From Diphasiastrum complanatum (taxonomy: Eukaryota > Streptophyta > Lycopodiopsida > Lycopodiales > Lycopodiaceae), in NCBI GenBank assembly GCA_029204225.1, contig CM055102.1:50745616-50809615 (forward strand): a stretch of 64,000 bases of DNA, in the 5' to 3' direction. The notes below the pieces were generated by a model that was not told the DNA's origin, searched no databases, and saw nothing but the letters and a program-made list of their open reading frames with translations. Position numbers and translations under genes: made by a program. Of the stretch, positions 21,640 to 35,195 are shown piece after piece; the first letter of the stretch is position 1, and each line of letters starts with the position of its first letter.

Positions 21640-22812
21640 ACCTTTGCAGAGCTCTCTGAAGTTCCATCTCACTGAGACAAGGATACAGAGAAGTCTGCGA
21701 GAGTTAGATCCCAAAAAAAGTGTCCCTGTGAAGGTTCCCAAGAGCAAAAATGGCCTAGAACCTTCTCAGACAACAAATTTTTGAGTTTCCTTGGGAAGTA
21801 ACCTTCGCAGAGCTCTCTGAAGTTCCATCTCACTGAGACAAGGACACAAAGAAGTCTGCGAGAGTTAGATCCCAAAAAAAGTGCCCATGTGAAGGTTCCC
21901 AAGAGCAAAAAGTGGCCTAGAACCTTCTCAGACAACAAATTTTTGAGTTTCTTTGAGAAGTAACTCTCGTAGCTTGGTAAGCAAGTGGATCTAACTCAGA
22001 TAAAAGCACATACCAGCCTGCAAAGATTAGTTTCCAGAAAATATCAAAATTTGGCCAAAAAGCCCCCAAAAAAATGTACTTTTAAAAAAAAAAATTGAGT
22101 TTCCTTGGGAATAACTCTTGCAGCTTGGTGAGCAGCTAAATCTGATTGAGATACAAGTGCATACCAGTCTGCGAGGGTTTGTTCCCAGAAAATCCTAAAA
22201 TTTTGCAAAAAAAACCCCAACAAAATGCACTTTTTTCAAGATTTTTTGAGTTTCCTTAGAAAGTAGCTCTTGTAGCTTGGTGAGCAGCTGAATCTGACTA
22301 AGATACAAGTGCATACTAGTCTGCAAGGGTTTGTTCCTAGAAAATCCTAATATTTTGCAAAAAAACCCCAAAAAAATGCACTTTTTTCAAGATTTTTTGA
22401 GTTTCCTTGGGAAGTAACTCTTGCAGCTTTGTGAGCAGGTGAATATGAGTTAGATACAAGTGCATACCAGTCTGCAAGGGTTTGTTCCCATAAAATCTTA
22501 AAATTTTGCAAGAAAAACCCTCAAAAAATGCACTTTTTTCAAGATTTTTTGAGTTTCCTTGGGAAGTAGCTCTCGCAGCTTGGTTAGCAGCTGATCTAAC
22601 TGAGATACAATTTCATACCAGTCTGCAAGGGTTTGTTCCCAGAAAATCTTAAAATTTTGCAAAAAAACCCCCAAAAAAATGCACTTTTTTCGAGATTTTT
22701 TGAGTTTCCTAGGGAAGTTACTCTCGCAGCTTTGTGAGCAGGTAAATCTAACTTAGATACAAGTGCATAGCAGTCTGAGAGGGTTTGTTCCCAGAAAATC
22801 TTAAAATTTTGT
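21640..22812. repeat. Minisatellite of about 151 bp after the Gypsy primer site
   Basis: The landmark GAGTTTCCTTGGGAAGTARC recurs at 21783, 21955, 22097, 22248, 22399, 22551 and 22702, with spacing 151-152 bp for the last four intervals. Each unit also has GAGATACAAGTGCATACC, CTGCRAGGGTTTGTTCC and a C/A-rich run before AATGCACTTTTTT. The first two units are a variant type sharing GAAGTTCCATCTCACTGAG. The array begins degenerately from about 21420 and ends abruptly at 22812, at a Copia fragment. Confidence 0.9.
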
Positions 22813-22814
22813 AC

Positions 22815-22978
22815 GGTGACTTATTTTCCAGTGTTGTCGTTATCGATCGGTTTTGTATATGTATAGCAGCTGCAATTGCTTTAGTCCAAAACTGAGTTGG
22901 CAATTGTGCTTGTGCCATCATACATTTTGCTCCTTCCACAAGTGTTCTGTTTCGTCTCTCTGCTATTGTTACGGCCAT
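22815..22978 (-). pseudogene. Copia integrase scrap
   Basis: The minus strand reads AERRNRTLVEGAKCMMAQ and then LPTQFWTKAI and NRSITTTLENKSPYKI. This is the block holding the catalytic Glu and the region just after it. Both ends are truncated. Confidence 0.75.
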
Positions 22979-22984
22979 ATTCAG

Positions 22985-23198
22985 CCAAGGACATGGAATA
23001 GCTATGACCTATCTATAGTTGACCTGCATGGGGAATGCATGGGTTCATGCACATGAATTTACTCTCTATATATTGAGGTAGGATTTCTCTCGTCGACAAC
23101 TGCACTTCAGGTCACCAGTTGCTCTCTTCTCCTCTAGCCTTCTCTTATTGTGTTTTTCTATCCTCATCTTAGGCGTTTTTCCTATTGGTCTTTGCATT
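22985..23198 (+). repeat. Copia LTR end with primer site
   Basis: TTGGTATCAGAGCCCGG (from about 23198) is the initiator tRNA-Met primer site, preceded by ...TTTGCA as the LTR end. CTCTATATATTGAGG near 23065 is a TATA-box candidate. The LTR start is not defined; it lies somewhere after 22978. The element it belonged to is not recognisable downstream. Confidence 0.55.
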
Positions 23199-23209
23199 GG
23201 TATCAGAGC

Positions 23210-26200
23210 CCGGCTAAGATGCGGTCTTGGATAGGATGAAGACAGCTTAAGCTCTACATCATATTGGAAGTAGGGAGCACTTGGAGTAACATCCTAGTTG
23301 AGTGCTATTTTCTCAAGGGAATTGGATTCAGAAATTCCGATGTGAAGCATACTTTTCGAAATTGGTAGAGTGCACTTCTACATGGTTGATTTTGGTAAAG
23401 ATGTTGATAATTAGCTTGAATTCACTTGTAATTTCCCTGTTTCTTAAGGAATCTTCCAATTGAGGTGAATGAGCTACTTTGATGGATCTGGTTGCTTGTT
23501 TTATTGTTATATTCTGCTGGGTTAAAAGACTAAATGACTTGCATGAATCCAAATTAGCCTGAATCTGGTTATGTAACTTTTGTTCATTGACAAATTGATT
23601 GTAAATCAATTTATCCAGAATAATGAACTGAAAGTGAAAGAATTATTGGCATCTTGTAAATGCATGTGAGGATTTGAAATCTTCTATGTTCATAATCCTC
23701 CAGTTAGCACGCATGATTTTGGACAAATTTTGGATTTGCTGTTATTAGTTTTGATAGTTCTTAGCAGAGTGCAAGGACTGAGTTACTCCATTGGATAAGC
23801 TATTCTCTGTATTGGTTTCTTTCTTGCTTTTGTCTGAACTTGTAAATTTATGGGAAAGCAGAATAGAAATCTTGTATGAGGAACAGTATAGCATGTTGTA
23901 GTAATCCCTTGGAAAGCTCTCTGTTCCAGAGATGGAAAATCTCGGTTCAGAGAGAAGTAACTCAGTTGCTGAGAGGAATATGGAATCGGCAACCTGTTCT
24001 GCTATGTTCATAAGCCACAAGGAGTCAAATGATTGTTAATATCAGTTTGTTCTTTGTACTCACCCCTTCAGATGATTAGATCTTTGAAAGGCCATAGTTC
24101 TGCTGTTTCCTTCCCAAATTCGTTGGGTGGCCTGCTTGTGTCCTATAAACCGGATCTCTAATGGGATCGACTGTTGACAGCAGATGGCTTGGGAGCTGTG
24201 GGCCGCTAGCCGATTCGGAGGACTGAACTCGTTGAGGAACTGTTGTTGTGCAGTGGAAGCGCCGTTTTTTTCCCTTGGAAGTTGCTTCAGTTGGGGCGCA
24301 GATGGTTAATCTTTTCTCGCGATGCACATGTGTCTTCGGTTCTAGCGATCCCCCCATGGCTGGAGACGGATAAGGTGCGCTACTGAAGTTGCTAGCTGTG
24401 GGACGGATAGCTGGCCGGGAGGAGGCATGTGAGCTGCACCATGGATCGGAGCTGTCTATGGTGGCGATGGGGAGTAGATCGAGCCTCCCTCTTTGGTGAG
24501 ACTTTGTTGTGGAAAATCCCGTTTTAGGGTTTGAATGGCTTCAACGTTTTTTGGGTTAGGCATGTTTGGTTTTGCCTTTGAAGGGAAGTGACCGGCGGTT
24601 TCGACCGTCATGCAACGACTTCAAATTTTGCAACTTTTTGAGAATTGCACGGCTATGCTTGTTACGTGCTGGATGTTCAAGGCATTTCAAGGATTGGGAC
24701 ATGTAGTAACTTTAAGTTGGTTTAGGAGGGGAATTTTTTTAGTTCCTTAAAATCAACCCGGTACTAGCACTCGATTATGGAAATTTGATTTCTTGGTGTT
24801 CAGTTGTCAATTTTAACCTTATAATGATGTAACTTTTGGTAATTACATGGTCTTTGTTCCTTACATCGGCAGTTACACGTAAGCGCAGATTCTGTGGAAT
24901 TTTGGTATTAATTGGAATAAAGTGGATAATATTTGGAGGTAGCTCTTTATTCAACAAAAATTTATGTGTTGAATACATGAAAAGAAATACCCGAATCCAA
25001 ATTTTAGGGATTTTCCATTAATTACAGAAAACTTTAATGAAGTAATGCTTAAGCCAGTTTAATAAAAAGAGAAGCAACATAACATTTACTTGTGTCTAGG
25101 GAATTTCTAATACCTTAGCTGATGAAATTTTTCGAGGGACCGAAAAATCTAAGGGAGGAAGAAAATGGACACCTGTGTTAGTAAATGAGTTTGAGTTATG
25201 TAATTTGGATTTCTTGATAGTCCCTGTGTGAAAATTGCATAATTCCGGTTATGGAGTAATTCCATAGTAAATTTGATTAATGGATTTCATTTAGTTGAAT
25301 TCCTCTTTGATATCAGGTATGACCATGAAAATGACCGTAAATTTTTATATGATTTGGATGAATAAGGAACGTATGGATCACATTCAAGTTGTTAGTATAG
25401 TAAATGGCTTTCTTTTAAGGATAAGGTTCCTTGATTGATAAAGTTTTACTAACTAGGAATACTTAAAATGTGACGAAAATCCATGTGTGGAACCTTATTG
25501 TGGTCCTTTCGTAAATGGATTGTTATCCATTGGGGAAAATAAAATTTATGGATTCTCTAGTGGTTGGTTATAATGCTATGTGCCTATACTCGGTATAGGA
25601 ATTCTAGATTGATTCTTCGGATCTCTAGAATATCAGATATGGCAGTTAAGGATTGTCTAGAAGGGAGAGCTGGTGGTATGGGGAGAACTGTAAAGATCTG
25701 ATTACCAATGGTAAGTTTGAGTACCTATTCGCGATATGGGAAAAATTAGATCATTAGTTAATTGAAGGGTATTTTGGGAAAGTTTTGAGATTTAGTCTAG
25801 ACCCATTTATGGTATCTCATAATTTAGAAAGTCAGAGAGCCCTTGAAACTATTTCTCACTTTTTAAAAGAACCCTTACTTCTTTTGAATTTCTAATATTT
25901 GGACATCAGATAAAATTCATATGATCCTTCCGGCATGGAAATTATTTTTTGAATGACTGTTTATAATCATGTGAATTATTACTTGGATAAGGCTTGGAAT
26001 TTGGAACGTTCTAGGATGTTGGTATTTTCAATTTCTTAATCCCAGATTGTCTCTTATGTATAGATGGATCTCAAATAGATGATAATTACTATCGCTCGTG
26101 TTGAGAATATCTAGAAGAAAAGTCCTATGTATAATAAGGTGAATTTTGTTTGGAAGGCACTTATTATTGACTTTTCACGATTCTTGTATTTTCATTTGTC

Positions 26201-28400
26201 ATCTCTCTAGCAAACTTTTAAAAGGGGTTAAGTGATGAGTAATATTCTATTGTAAGGACCTATCAGTTGCACTGAGTGGAGAGAAATTCTTTAGGGATTG
26301 TGTTGGAACAATCTAGTACTAGAGATGGATTGAAATTGGAAATCATTACAAGTGGTACTGAATAAGATCAGAAGTCACTAATCCTAGATTGTGTAGGATA
26401 GAAATGAATTTGATCATTGAGATGTCTGTGTAAAATCAGCCTAATCTTAGTTGGAATACTAGGATCAAGGAGGGGTTGATGAAAGAAATTTGGTACAAAG
26501 TTGTAAGTGGGTTGGAAAACTTGTGAGAGAGGATGTTTCCCTAGAATCAGAGATTTTCCAGATATGTTATTTACTCACAAAAAATAGAATTCTTCTGTAG
26601 CTGAATTGCAAGATTCTAAATGAGATATGAGAGTAACATATGCGGATTCTGGAGGAATCTGCTAGATAATAATGTGTTTATGTACTGGGTCATAGTGAGA
26701 TTATTCTCATATGTGCACGATTAATCTTGTATAGATCTACTATGTATTCCTGGTTGCTAGGATTATTTGGTGCACTTAACCTAGTCAGTAAACATAGACA
26801 TATGATCAAGTATTGTGGAAACAGATACTTAACAGATCTTTCTGTGAAAGACTTATTGGTTAACTTCAAAGTGATTTGGATAAGGATCTAAATGTGGTCT
26901 TATACTAGTATAATTAAGATCTGCACCTAGACATTTGAGATTTCTAAATCATTAGCAATTAACTTGAGTAATTGGTTTACTCCTGAGAAAGTCAATTGGT
27001 TAAATGGACAGTGTGAAGAGAATTCGCTAGGAACTATTCGTTTTGTGTATACTGCTTGTAAGACACATGGTTTATGAGTCATTTGGATTCATCAGGAAAA
27101 TTGTGTGCATAGAATATACGAAGTTCCTAGATGAGTATTTCTTAGTTGAAAAATAAACTCAATTCATTAGTGATTGGATCCTAGAGAGCTCAATTGGATA
27201 CCAAATCATAATGATTCCAAGAATGACAACTGAATTTTTGAGAAATTCAGCAGAACTTTGGATGTCTAGATTCAGTTCTAGACTATAATCTAAAGTTTTT
27301 GGTGGATGAAGACGGTTATTGATATCATTTTGGGTATGCTTTTTGTCTTTGACTACCTAATGGTTTGGAATTTGATAACTCACATTTTGGTTAAAGAATT
27401 CAAATTGAGGAATATTCTTAAAATCCATTGTTTTTCTAGTGAAAAAGATTTTGTGATGATTCTTATATGTTTCTTGAGTTGTGTATTAAACAGAAACTCC
27501 AGTATCCTTTAGGAATTAAGTATGTTTTGAGATTCCAAAGAATCATAATTGATGAATCATAAGAATCTAATTATTTGTGACGGATCATAAATGGATACTT
27601 AATCAGAGGATAATCAGGAAATGTGTTGATTCCTAAGTATGTTGAGTAATTCCCAGTTTACTAATTGAGTTGAGATTTCAGATTAGCACTTTGGAAGTGT
27701 AAATCTGTTTACTCCAGTGTTTTATTGAGATCTATGTATCTCTCAGACATTTCTCGTAAAGTAAATTGTTTTTGCTTATCGAGAGTTTTGCTTACCTTAT
27801 TGGGTGGTGTTCTGCTACAAATTGTAGCCCATATGTGTTTGTGTACAAATTCAATCTATATTTTCATATTTATAGGAGACAGTTAAATCTATTGAGATTT
27901 AGATGGATTGCTGGTTTCTTGCATGAGACGCAGGGTGCCAAATCCCTCTCACTTATTAGCTATGGTTAGGGTCGTCTCAATATCCGCAAACCCTCCAACA
28001 GTGGCAGTGGATTATCTTCAAGCATTCCGAAACCTCCATGCATATCCGAAATGTACTTGGACTCATAGAAGAATATACCACTATCTGCAAGCTCTTTAGA
28101 AGTTCTTCCTCTGTATTGTAATTTTCCAATATCTGAATGAATCACATCCAAGATACCTACCAGGGATTGTGCTGGCTCCCATTCACTTATGTTGGACGGA
28201 TATAAATCTACAAGAATGCAATACATACATGATAATTGATATGATCACTACAAGTTTCCAAGGCATTATAAATATTAAAATATAGATCCAAGCAATTTTT
28301 GAACTTACAGTTACTTTTTTGGCGATAGTTCTGAATGCATATAGACATGCTGAACCGGGACTTCTGAGATTGTTTGCCCTCCTAGAGAAGTCTCCTAGCC
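23210..28400. other. Long AT-rich stretch without recognisable genes
   Basis: Only short chance frames occur over about 5 kb. About 24100-24600 is richer in G and C and may be a retrotransposon leader. From 24700 on the text is T/A-rich with frequent GGATT and GAATT words but no domain I can recognise in any frame. It lies between a Copia primer site (23198) and a Copia C-terminus (28430), so it may be a wholly eroded Copia interior. Confidence 0.4.
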
Positions 28401-28408
28401 ATAGTAAT

Positions 28409-28547
28409 TGATGCCACAAGTTCAGCGTCGGGACTGTGTGGCCAATATCTTTACCAAATAATTGCAAAAAGACTTGTTTATGAAGCATAGACCTCATCTT
28501 GGAGTACTATCAAAATCTATGCTAAACATGATTGAAGACGGAGTGTG
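28409..28547 (+). pseudogene. Copia pol C-terminus
   Basis: The plus strand reads DCVANIFTK, then a stop, then LQKDLFMKHRPHLGVLSKSM and a terminal TGA at 28545. This is the conserved end of Copia RNase H and resembles the Copia-A C-terminus. The open frames on the opposite strand here are shadows. Confidence 0.7.
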
Positions 28548-28960
28548 AAAAATGTCAACTAGCTAAGTTGATATAGATTTTTTTATGTCAATAAGGCCTA
28601 AGAATAGTTTCCTTACTATTTTTAACAAGTAGACAGGTTGATAAGGTCAGATTTGGACCTACTTTTATTGATTGATATAGATACATTGCATCTACTCATA
28701 AAAATCTAGGTTTTTGGTGAAGTACCTAGAAACTACCATTAGGGCAATATTTGGCAAGTGGTCAAGTGACACTCTTGATGCTATAAATAATTGCATCTAA
28801 GTGGAGAACAGATCTTGATGTTCTCATTTTATATGGAAAACTTTTCTCTTTTGATTCTATGTCCATATCTTCCATATTTCTCTTGATATCTTCTATTCTA
28901 ATGTGTAGAATACTATTTTTATTGCGTAGCTTGATTCCACACATGTGAAACACTGTTGTA
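28548..28960 (+). repeat. Probable 3' LTR, distant relative of the Copia-A LTR
   Basis: It follows the pol stop codon. Shared blocks in Copia-A LTR order are GTTGATAAGGTCAGATTTGG (Copia-A has GTTGATAGGACCAAATTTGG) and, near the end, TTCCACACATGTGAAAC. TGCTATAAATAATTGC near 28780 could be a TATA box. The exact ends are not fixed. Confidence 0.5.
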
Positions 28961-31200
28961 TGGCTGCTATAGTAGAGATCATTATAGTACCATATTGGAT
29001 CTTAGTGATTTTGATGAGATATGCATGTATTTCCAAGTTTTAGCATGGTACATGCATGATTTCTAACTTGTTGATGAATCTAGATGTGCACCCAAATTTA
29101 GCTAAAGATCTATTGATCCATTAATGATATTTGGATTTGATTTTTTTAATTATTTCTAACTTTTGGGGCTATATCTCTTGTAGGAACTTGCACATCTCCT
29201 CGTTCAGTTTTCTGTTTTCCAAGGCCAGGGTCCTCTCCTCTCTTGCATTCAGTGACCATGGCTTGGGGGTGAGCGGTTAGGGATTTGACTATCCATTTTC
29301 TGTTGGTTGGATAGCTTGGCTCCATAGGTATCATTTTGATTGCATGCGACTAGATCTTGATAGATCTTCACTTGGCGATTGTTATACTATTAATCTTAAG
29401 TTTTAATCTAGAATGACTTAAGATTCACTTAAACTTCTTAATGAGAAGTTCTAACTTTTGGCTTACATCAACTATCCAATTCCATCTAAGTTTTCATTCT
29501 ATATTTTTCCAATCAGAAAAAGATTAAAGCTAACATTTTTCGTGTATCATATGCACAAAACCCTCTAAATGAATCCAAAAATGACTCATAAAGGTTGTGA
29601 CTTATAAACAATACAAATAAACTCTTGTATTATTGAGTGATATACACTGTAATTTAAACCAACTAACTCAGAAGTAACTCTCCTGATCTAGTTAGTTGTA
29701 CTTGATTTAGAAATATTTGGATGTTTAGGTGTGGATTCCAATTTAATCACCACATTTAATCTATTCTAAATCCGTTCTAGTTAAATAAATAATTCTCATT
29801 GAGAAATCATTATTACCCTACAAGTAATTGTCTTCAAACACTTCTCATCAATATGCTTATGTTGTACCGACTAGTTTATGCATGAATATATCAGTCCAAG
29901 CAATACATTGAAGATCCACAGAATTAAGAACTTGCACAAAGAAATAATGATCTCACAATTATTCACCACATAGCATATCTCTACAGATCTCACACAATCT
30001 GTAATCAATACTTTTTTAACTGAAAATCTTGTCATCCAATTAACTCTAAGAGAGAATATTTCTCAAAGAGCGTTATTCCGTAACCAAAATCTCAAACAGA
30101 GATTATTGCAAAAGAATACATTTTTAGAGTGAATTTCATTCCTTGCATCAACTCACGGATCCTAGTTCTTACTAAGATCAAACTGATCACAACCCACGAG
30201 GAACTAGTTGCAACAAACTACTTCTTGTAATAGCCTCTATTTCTAATACAAATTGATCGCATTTGTAATCAATGACTTTTCTACTACAAGAATGTTTTCT
30301 AATTTTTCTTTCCTTACATCTTCTATCTAGATATAACCATAATCGTTAGAAGATTCCAAAATATCCTATCGATTCTGATTCCCGAAACAAGTCTTCATCT
30401 ATAGATTCTATGAATTCCTTCTAGAATCAATGTTATAGATGTTTCTCGAAGAACTTTCTATCCACCTACTTCTCCCCCTTTTAATAAGAGATTGCACGAG
30501 TTTCTAATAGGTATCATATCACTCTAAATACGGCCTAGGATAAGTTAGCATTTGTTACCTCTTAGAGAATTGACCCGTATAATAAAAAAAAGATTCATTG
30601 ATTTTTAGCGAAGGAAGGATAACCATATATTAGAAAATGGTTCGATTAACCTTTCATGTGATATTGTCCAAGATTCACGGATAATAACAATAACCGTTCA
30701 AGGAATCACATGAATTCAGGTTAATTAGTGTTAAGAAATTCACTAAAATATTCTCAAAACAAAGAAATATCTTGTAGGATTTCCTATTTTTTAAATTTGA
30801 GATATCCTTAAGGGCTCATGACCAATACCTCAAATTTTCGACAAAACACCCTCTTGTGACCAATAGTATTTAGCATCATTCAAAATTTATGACTGTGCTA
30901 CGGTCAACCCGATCCAGTTAGTTTCGGATCTCCCTTTTGGAATTGCCTGCGTCCCAACACATTCACTTGAATGACTACTATAAAGTACAATAGTCAAGCA
31001 AGCCACAACAAAGCAACACAAGGGAATCGGATGGTGGAAAAACCAACCCAACCAAATTTAGATCGAATGGATCTAGCCCCCAAGCTATGGATCATGTGAA
31101 AATTATAGCAAAAAGGGATCCTAAAACACTTGAAATGATGAGGAAAACAATATCTTATGATTCCATAATGTAGCACAAGTTGCACCATCAAAATCCATCA
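28961..31200. other. AT-rich stretch without recognisable genes
   Basis: No domain or convincing exon was seen. CTTCTCCCCCTTTTAATAA near 30470 is the reverse complement of a Copia-like polypurine tract, hinting at a minus-strand element whose coding part is lost. Confidence 0.35.
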
Positions 31201-31659
31201 AAAATATATGCTTGAACCTCACTAAATGGCCCAAATCCTTGAAGAAGCCTTCACATGTGTGAGTGTACGGACTCCCACAGTCTGAGCATTGTACACTAGA
31301 CCCACATTCAATCCTCTAATCATTAGAAATCACAACTACTCAAATATTTATGAACATAGAGAGCAATTGCACCAATATGAGAGGAAAATCATAAATTTGC
31401 TTGATTGATTTTGGTGAGATCATCACCTATGTACATGATCCATCACGATTTTGAGCAGGTACGAGCAGCCCTAAACCTATCCCTAATGCTAATTTTGGTG
31501 GATCTTTCATCCCTATTAAGTTAGGGTTGGAATCTTGGAGATCCCTCAACAATGTAGAAATTACCAAAAATAGCTCCTATTTTTTCTCTCTTGTATCTAA
31601 GCATGATTTGCAAAGGTTCTATCACTTAGTTCAACTTAAGAACATCCTTATGAATGGAA

Positions 31660-31700
31660 TCCTGTGCTAATTGGCACGAGTAACAAGCCACATCATGACC
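31660..31700 (-). repeat. Small LTR relic of the Copia-A type
   Basis: GTGCTAATTGGCACGAGT is close to the reverse complement of the Copia-A LTR segment ACTCGTGCCAATTAGAG. It is too short to bound. Confidence 0.35.
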
Positions 31701-31786
31701 ATCTAACGATATACAAGTCATATGGTCAAGCTAGAATTGTGGAATTATAACACTCCTCCTCACAATTTAGCTTGATGAAACTATCC

Positions 31787-32350
31787 TGAGAAAGCTTTCT
31801 TCTCAAAGGACAAGCCAAGAGGAAGGGGCAAAGAGAAACATAAACATTTCAACTTTCCTTGAAGGATGGTGGAGAGGAGAAAGCTTTCTTCTCAAAGGAC
31901 AAGCCAAGAGGAAGGGTCAAAGAGAAACATAAACATTTCGAGAAGGACAAATCCAAGGAGGAGAGTGATCAGGATTCATCATAATCATCAACAAGTTGCA
32001 AATACAACAAGAAGTGGTTTCTTGGTAATAAGAGGCATTTTGCTTCTAATTGTTTCGAGAAGAAAGAGTTCCTCAAGCAAGCTAATCTTACTAAAGAAAG
32101 ATAGGTTGAGGTATAAGGGAGTTATGAGAAAGGATCTCTCATGACTAATTCAATAAAATGTTTCACTCATCTTGCACCTTACAATGGATCTAGAAATTTT
32201 ATCTTCATTCCTATTGGTGGTAAATGCAAGATAGAAGGAATTGGTAGTGTACCAATTGGTGTTGGATCCACTGACTTTTAATGATGTACTTGTTGTGCCT
32301 AATCTCACCATGAATCTCATTAGTGTTGGTAAAAGGTTTCAAGATTCTAC
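31787..32350 (+). pseudogene. Copia gag-protease relic with an 89-bp tandem duplication
   Basis: AAAGCTTTCTTCTCAAAGG at 31791 recurs at 31880, and the ~60 bases after each match, giving a duplicated lysine-rich gag tail. A damaged zinc knuckle follows (CKYNKK..., later HFASNCFEKK), with wording close to Copia-A gag. The protease active site is missing, but the downstream block (IGSVPIGVGS, VLVVPNLTMNLISVG) is present. Confidence 0.65.
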
Positions 32351-33539
32351 TCAAAGGTCAATTTCATACTAGTGTAGATCAAGCTAAACTCAATCTAACT
32401 TTATAAAAGTGACTTATGTCCATTCTTTCACACGTGGGAACAGACTCCACACGTGTGAGATTCTATCAAGATCAATTAACTTGAGATCTACAAGGTACAT
32501 CAAGTTGGAAGTGATATTTTTAACAAAGAGAAGCTGGATCATCTCAAGGAGGAGAAGGCAATTGGATTGCCTCAATCTTGTGCAAAAAGTGCAAAAAGGA
32601 CCAAGATTGGATCCTAATCTGATCCTCAAGAGGGATTGGTTGTCAAATTACTCGATTTATCAATCTACTTGAGATTAAGATCAATCTAGATCAATTCTAG
32701 ACACAAAATCCTAACAAGAACAATCATTAACTGAAGGTAGGTGTACTTTCTGGTTTCACACATGTGAAACATTGTTTGAGTACGGACTCCAACCTGAAAA
32801 TAAAATACACATTGATAGAACCTCAAAACAATCAAAACAAATGTAGACAAATGGAGAGAATCACTCAAAATTGTTCCAAAACCAAGATTGGTGTCTCACA
32901 TTTATTATGGCCAAATGAGCCTCTATATATACACTTTTGGAGCTCGAGGTACTGATCATGCATCAGATCTCACACGTGTGAGGATGCCTTGTCACCGTCA
33001 TGCAATTTGACACTTGGATCAAAACTTTCCATTTTGGGCATTTTTGGTCTATTTTCCTACTATATGGAGATCTTCATGGAAATCTTCTAGAAGCAAAAAC
33101 TCGCCTACTTCAGCTATTTCCACACGTGTGAACTGTCCTCTACACATGGGATGTGACACCTATTCAAAATATTTGGCTCATGCAATCATTAGATTGGTGC
33201 CATGTGTCATATCTCTAGAAAACTAGTTTTTGGCCATTTTAGCCACTAGAACTTGAATTAAATCATATGTACAACGTATATGATTATGGTACATGAAAAG
33301 TACACTAGTTTCACACTTGAAAACAGGCTCCACACATGTGTGTCTATCCTATATACAAGATTTTTGGCCTCTACCAAGCTTATTTTTGCATTTTTCACAA
33401 ATCTATGGATTTCCCATTGATCAATCTCAGTGCAACTTCACTTTTTGAAGTAATTAATTGTGCTAAATGATGTTTCATGCAAATCACATTTCCAAGTTGA
33501 GCCAAATTCTTGATTATGTTCATTGATGACTTTTCCTCA

Positions 33540-33905
33540 AGCAAATCAGCTATCATACTAGAAAGTGATTAGTCAAGAACGTCGTTGAGCATGTAGGTGA
33601 TATTGTTGTACTCAGTTGGCATATTATTTAAGAAGAGCACCATATTTGCTTTCTCGTCGTGTTTGAGCTACATAATTAATAATCGTCTTTATTAAGTTGA
33701 TGTGTGCAGCTAATGACATACTTCTACTCCACTTAAGAGCAAAGAACCGATGTAGCAATAGGACCTTATTGTTCTTGGCTTGTGCACCAAACAAGGTGCA
33801 CAATTTTGTTCACTTCAGTCGATGTCTTCGACAAATCTATGTGGTGTATGTGGGAAATGGCCAAGCAAAGCCCAATATAGGCAATTGTCCTCTTTTCATT
33901 CATTT
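33540..33905 (-). pseudogene. Copia gag (UBN2) relic
   Basis: The minus strand reads KLCTLFGAQAKNNKVLLLHR, FFALKWSRSMSLAAHINLIK and TEYNNITYMLNDVL. This matches the order of Copia gag (LCTLFGA, then HINKFK, then LPTEYDNV). Stops and a frame change are present. No LTR was found for it. Confidence 0.6.
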
Positions 33906-35073
33906 CTCATTTAAACAAGGCAGTTGGATCGAATGGTGGTGACTTAACACTCATGGATGAAGATCAAATCTTTTGTACCTTTTCTAAGAACGATCCAAAT
34001 TTTATTGTGATCATATAGTTTATCCATATATTGGACAGAACGATTTCCTGAGATCATTACTACAATGTACATACTGAGATTTGATTGATTTTTGTGGCTT
34101 TTAAATTCTATATATTTTAATCACAACAGATTTGATTGATTTTTGTGGCTTTCAATCAAAAATTGTTGTGAACATTGTTTGTATTTTGATCTTGATTAGT
34201 TTGTCGAGCTATTAAGTTGCTTGCATATGAAAAAACCAAGATATTGTTGATGTGATTTCTATTTCCGCATTTTTTAGTATCATCAATTTTTTTGTTTTCT
34301 AATTGAATCAATGTTCTCAAGTTGCATGCTACCATAGCTCGCTCTTAATCACAGCTACCACTACTCACAATCATAATTAAATAGTGAAACTCGGTATGAA
34401 GAATGTATTCATGGAAAAGAAAAAAACTCTCATTAATATATGAAAGACATGGGCTAGTTAGTAATGAACACTCTAGTGAAATAAGTAATTTGAAGCTCAT
34501 TTCAAGCTTGATACCAATTCCACAATCCCATTTTTTTGGTCATTGATTGATCACTTGGAAAAAAAATATCTATATTAGTATATTTATATGAGGTAAAAAA
34601 GCAATGTCAATGTACCCTCAAGAGAAATCTATCTACGTAAATGGAAATCTCAGCAAAGTTCTTGACTTGCGTAATCTCGTCAAAGTAGTTGCAAGACTAA
34701 ATATGTTGAAGATAATGATACATCAAGTCATTCATTTTAGGTTTGGAAAGTTTTTTATTTGACACGATCGCAAAGCACTAACATTGAAATATGCTCTTGT
34801 TCATTGGTACAAAGGAAAATACATTTCTAAAAGGAAAGAGTAATCTTATTGGTGACAAAAATAGCCTCATTTACATGTACTAGCCTGTGAAATTATTGAC
34901 ATTACCATGTATTATTTTCAATTGACAAATCACATTGGTAAGGCAACAAAAGAGATAATTAAACAAAAGCTTTCAACTAGGATGTGCACATATGATATAG
35001 GAAATTCTCGTAATTACAAGAGGATGAGAACAATGTGTTTGTTAATAGTTTTAAGGAGGGTAGATCCTCCAAT

Positions 35074-35195
35074 TCTTCACCTTTTGAGAGTCATGATGAT
35101 CATGTTCGTATGTATGAAATTTCTGAAAATCATATCTTCACCTTTTGAGAGTCATGATGATCATGTTCGTATGTATGAAATTTCTGAAAATCATG
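35074..35195. repeat. Near-perfect 61-bp tandem duplication
   Basis: TCTTCACCTTTTGAGAGTC starts at 35074 and 35135, and the two 61-base units are almost identical, implying a recent event. A smaller duplication (AGATTTGATTGATTTTTGTG, near 34077 and 34129) lies upstream. Otherwise 33950-36050 shows no gene I can support. Confidence 0.9.

Larger units (their letters stand above)
31250..33345. repeat. Group of CACACGTGTG/CACATGTG palindrome units
   Basis: At about 31250, 32428/32449, 32757, 32970, 33120/33152 and 33312/33333 there are palindromes of the form CACACGTGTG or CACATGTG. Several are followed by a short linker and CTCC, for example TTTCACACGTGGGAACAGAC. The same words sit in the Copia-A LTRs, so this stretch probably holds several LTR relics of that lineage. 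CACGTG and CACATG are also plant G-box/E-box cores. Confidence 0.5.

Noticed and set aside
28183-28497. A 104-codon minus-strand frame with protein-like wording
   Set aside because: The opposite strand of its right-hand part encodes the Copia C-terminus DCVANIFTK...KHRPHLGV, so this frame is a shadow.
22985-28960. One Copia element running from the LTR at 23.0 kb to the LTR at 28.5 kb
   Set aside because: The two putative LTRs are not similar to each other, so they cannot be the pair of a single element.
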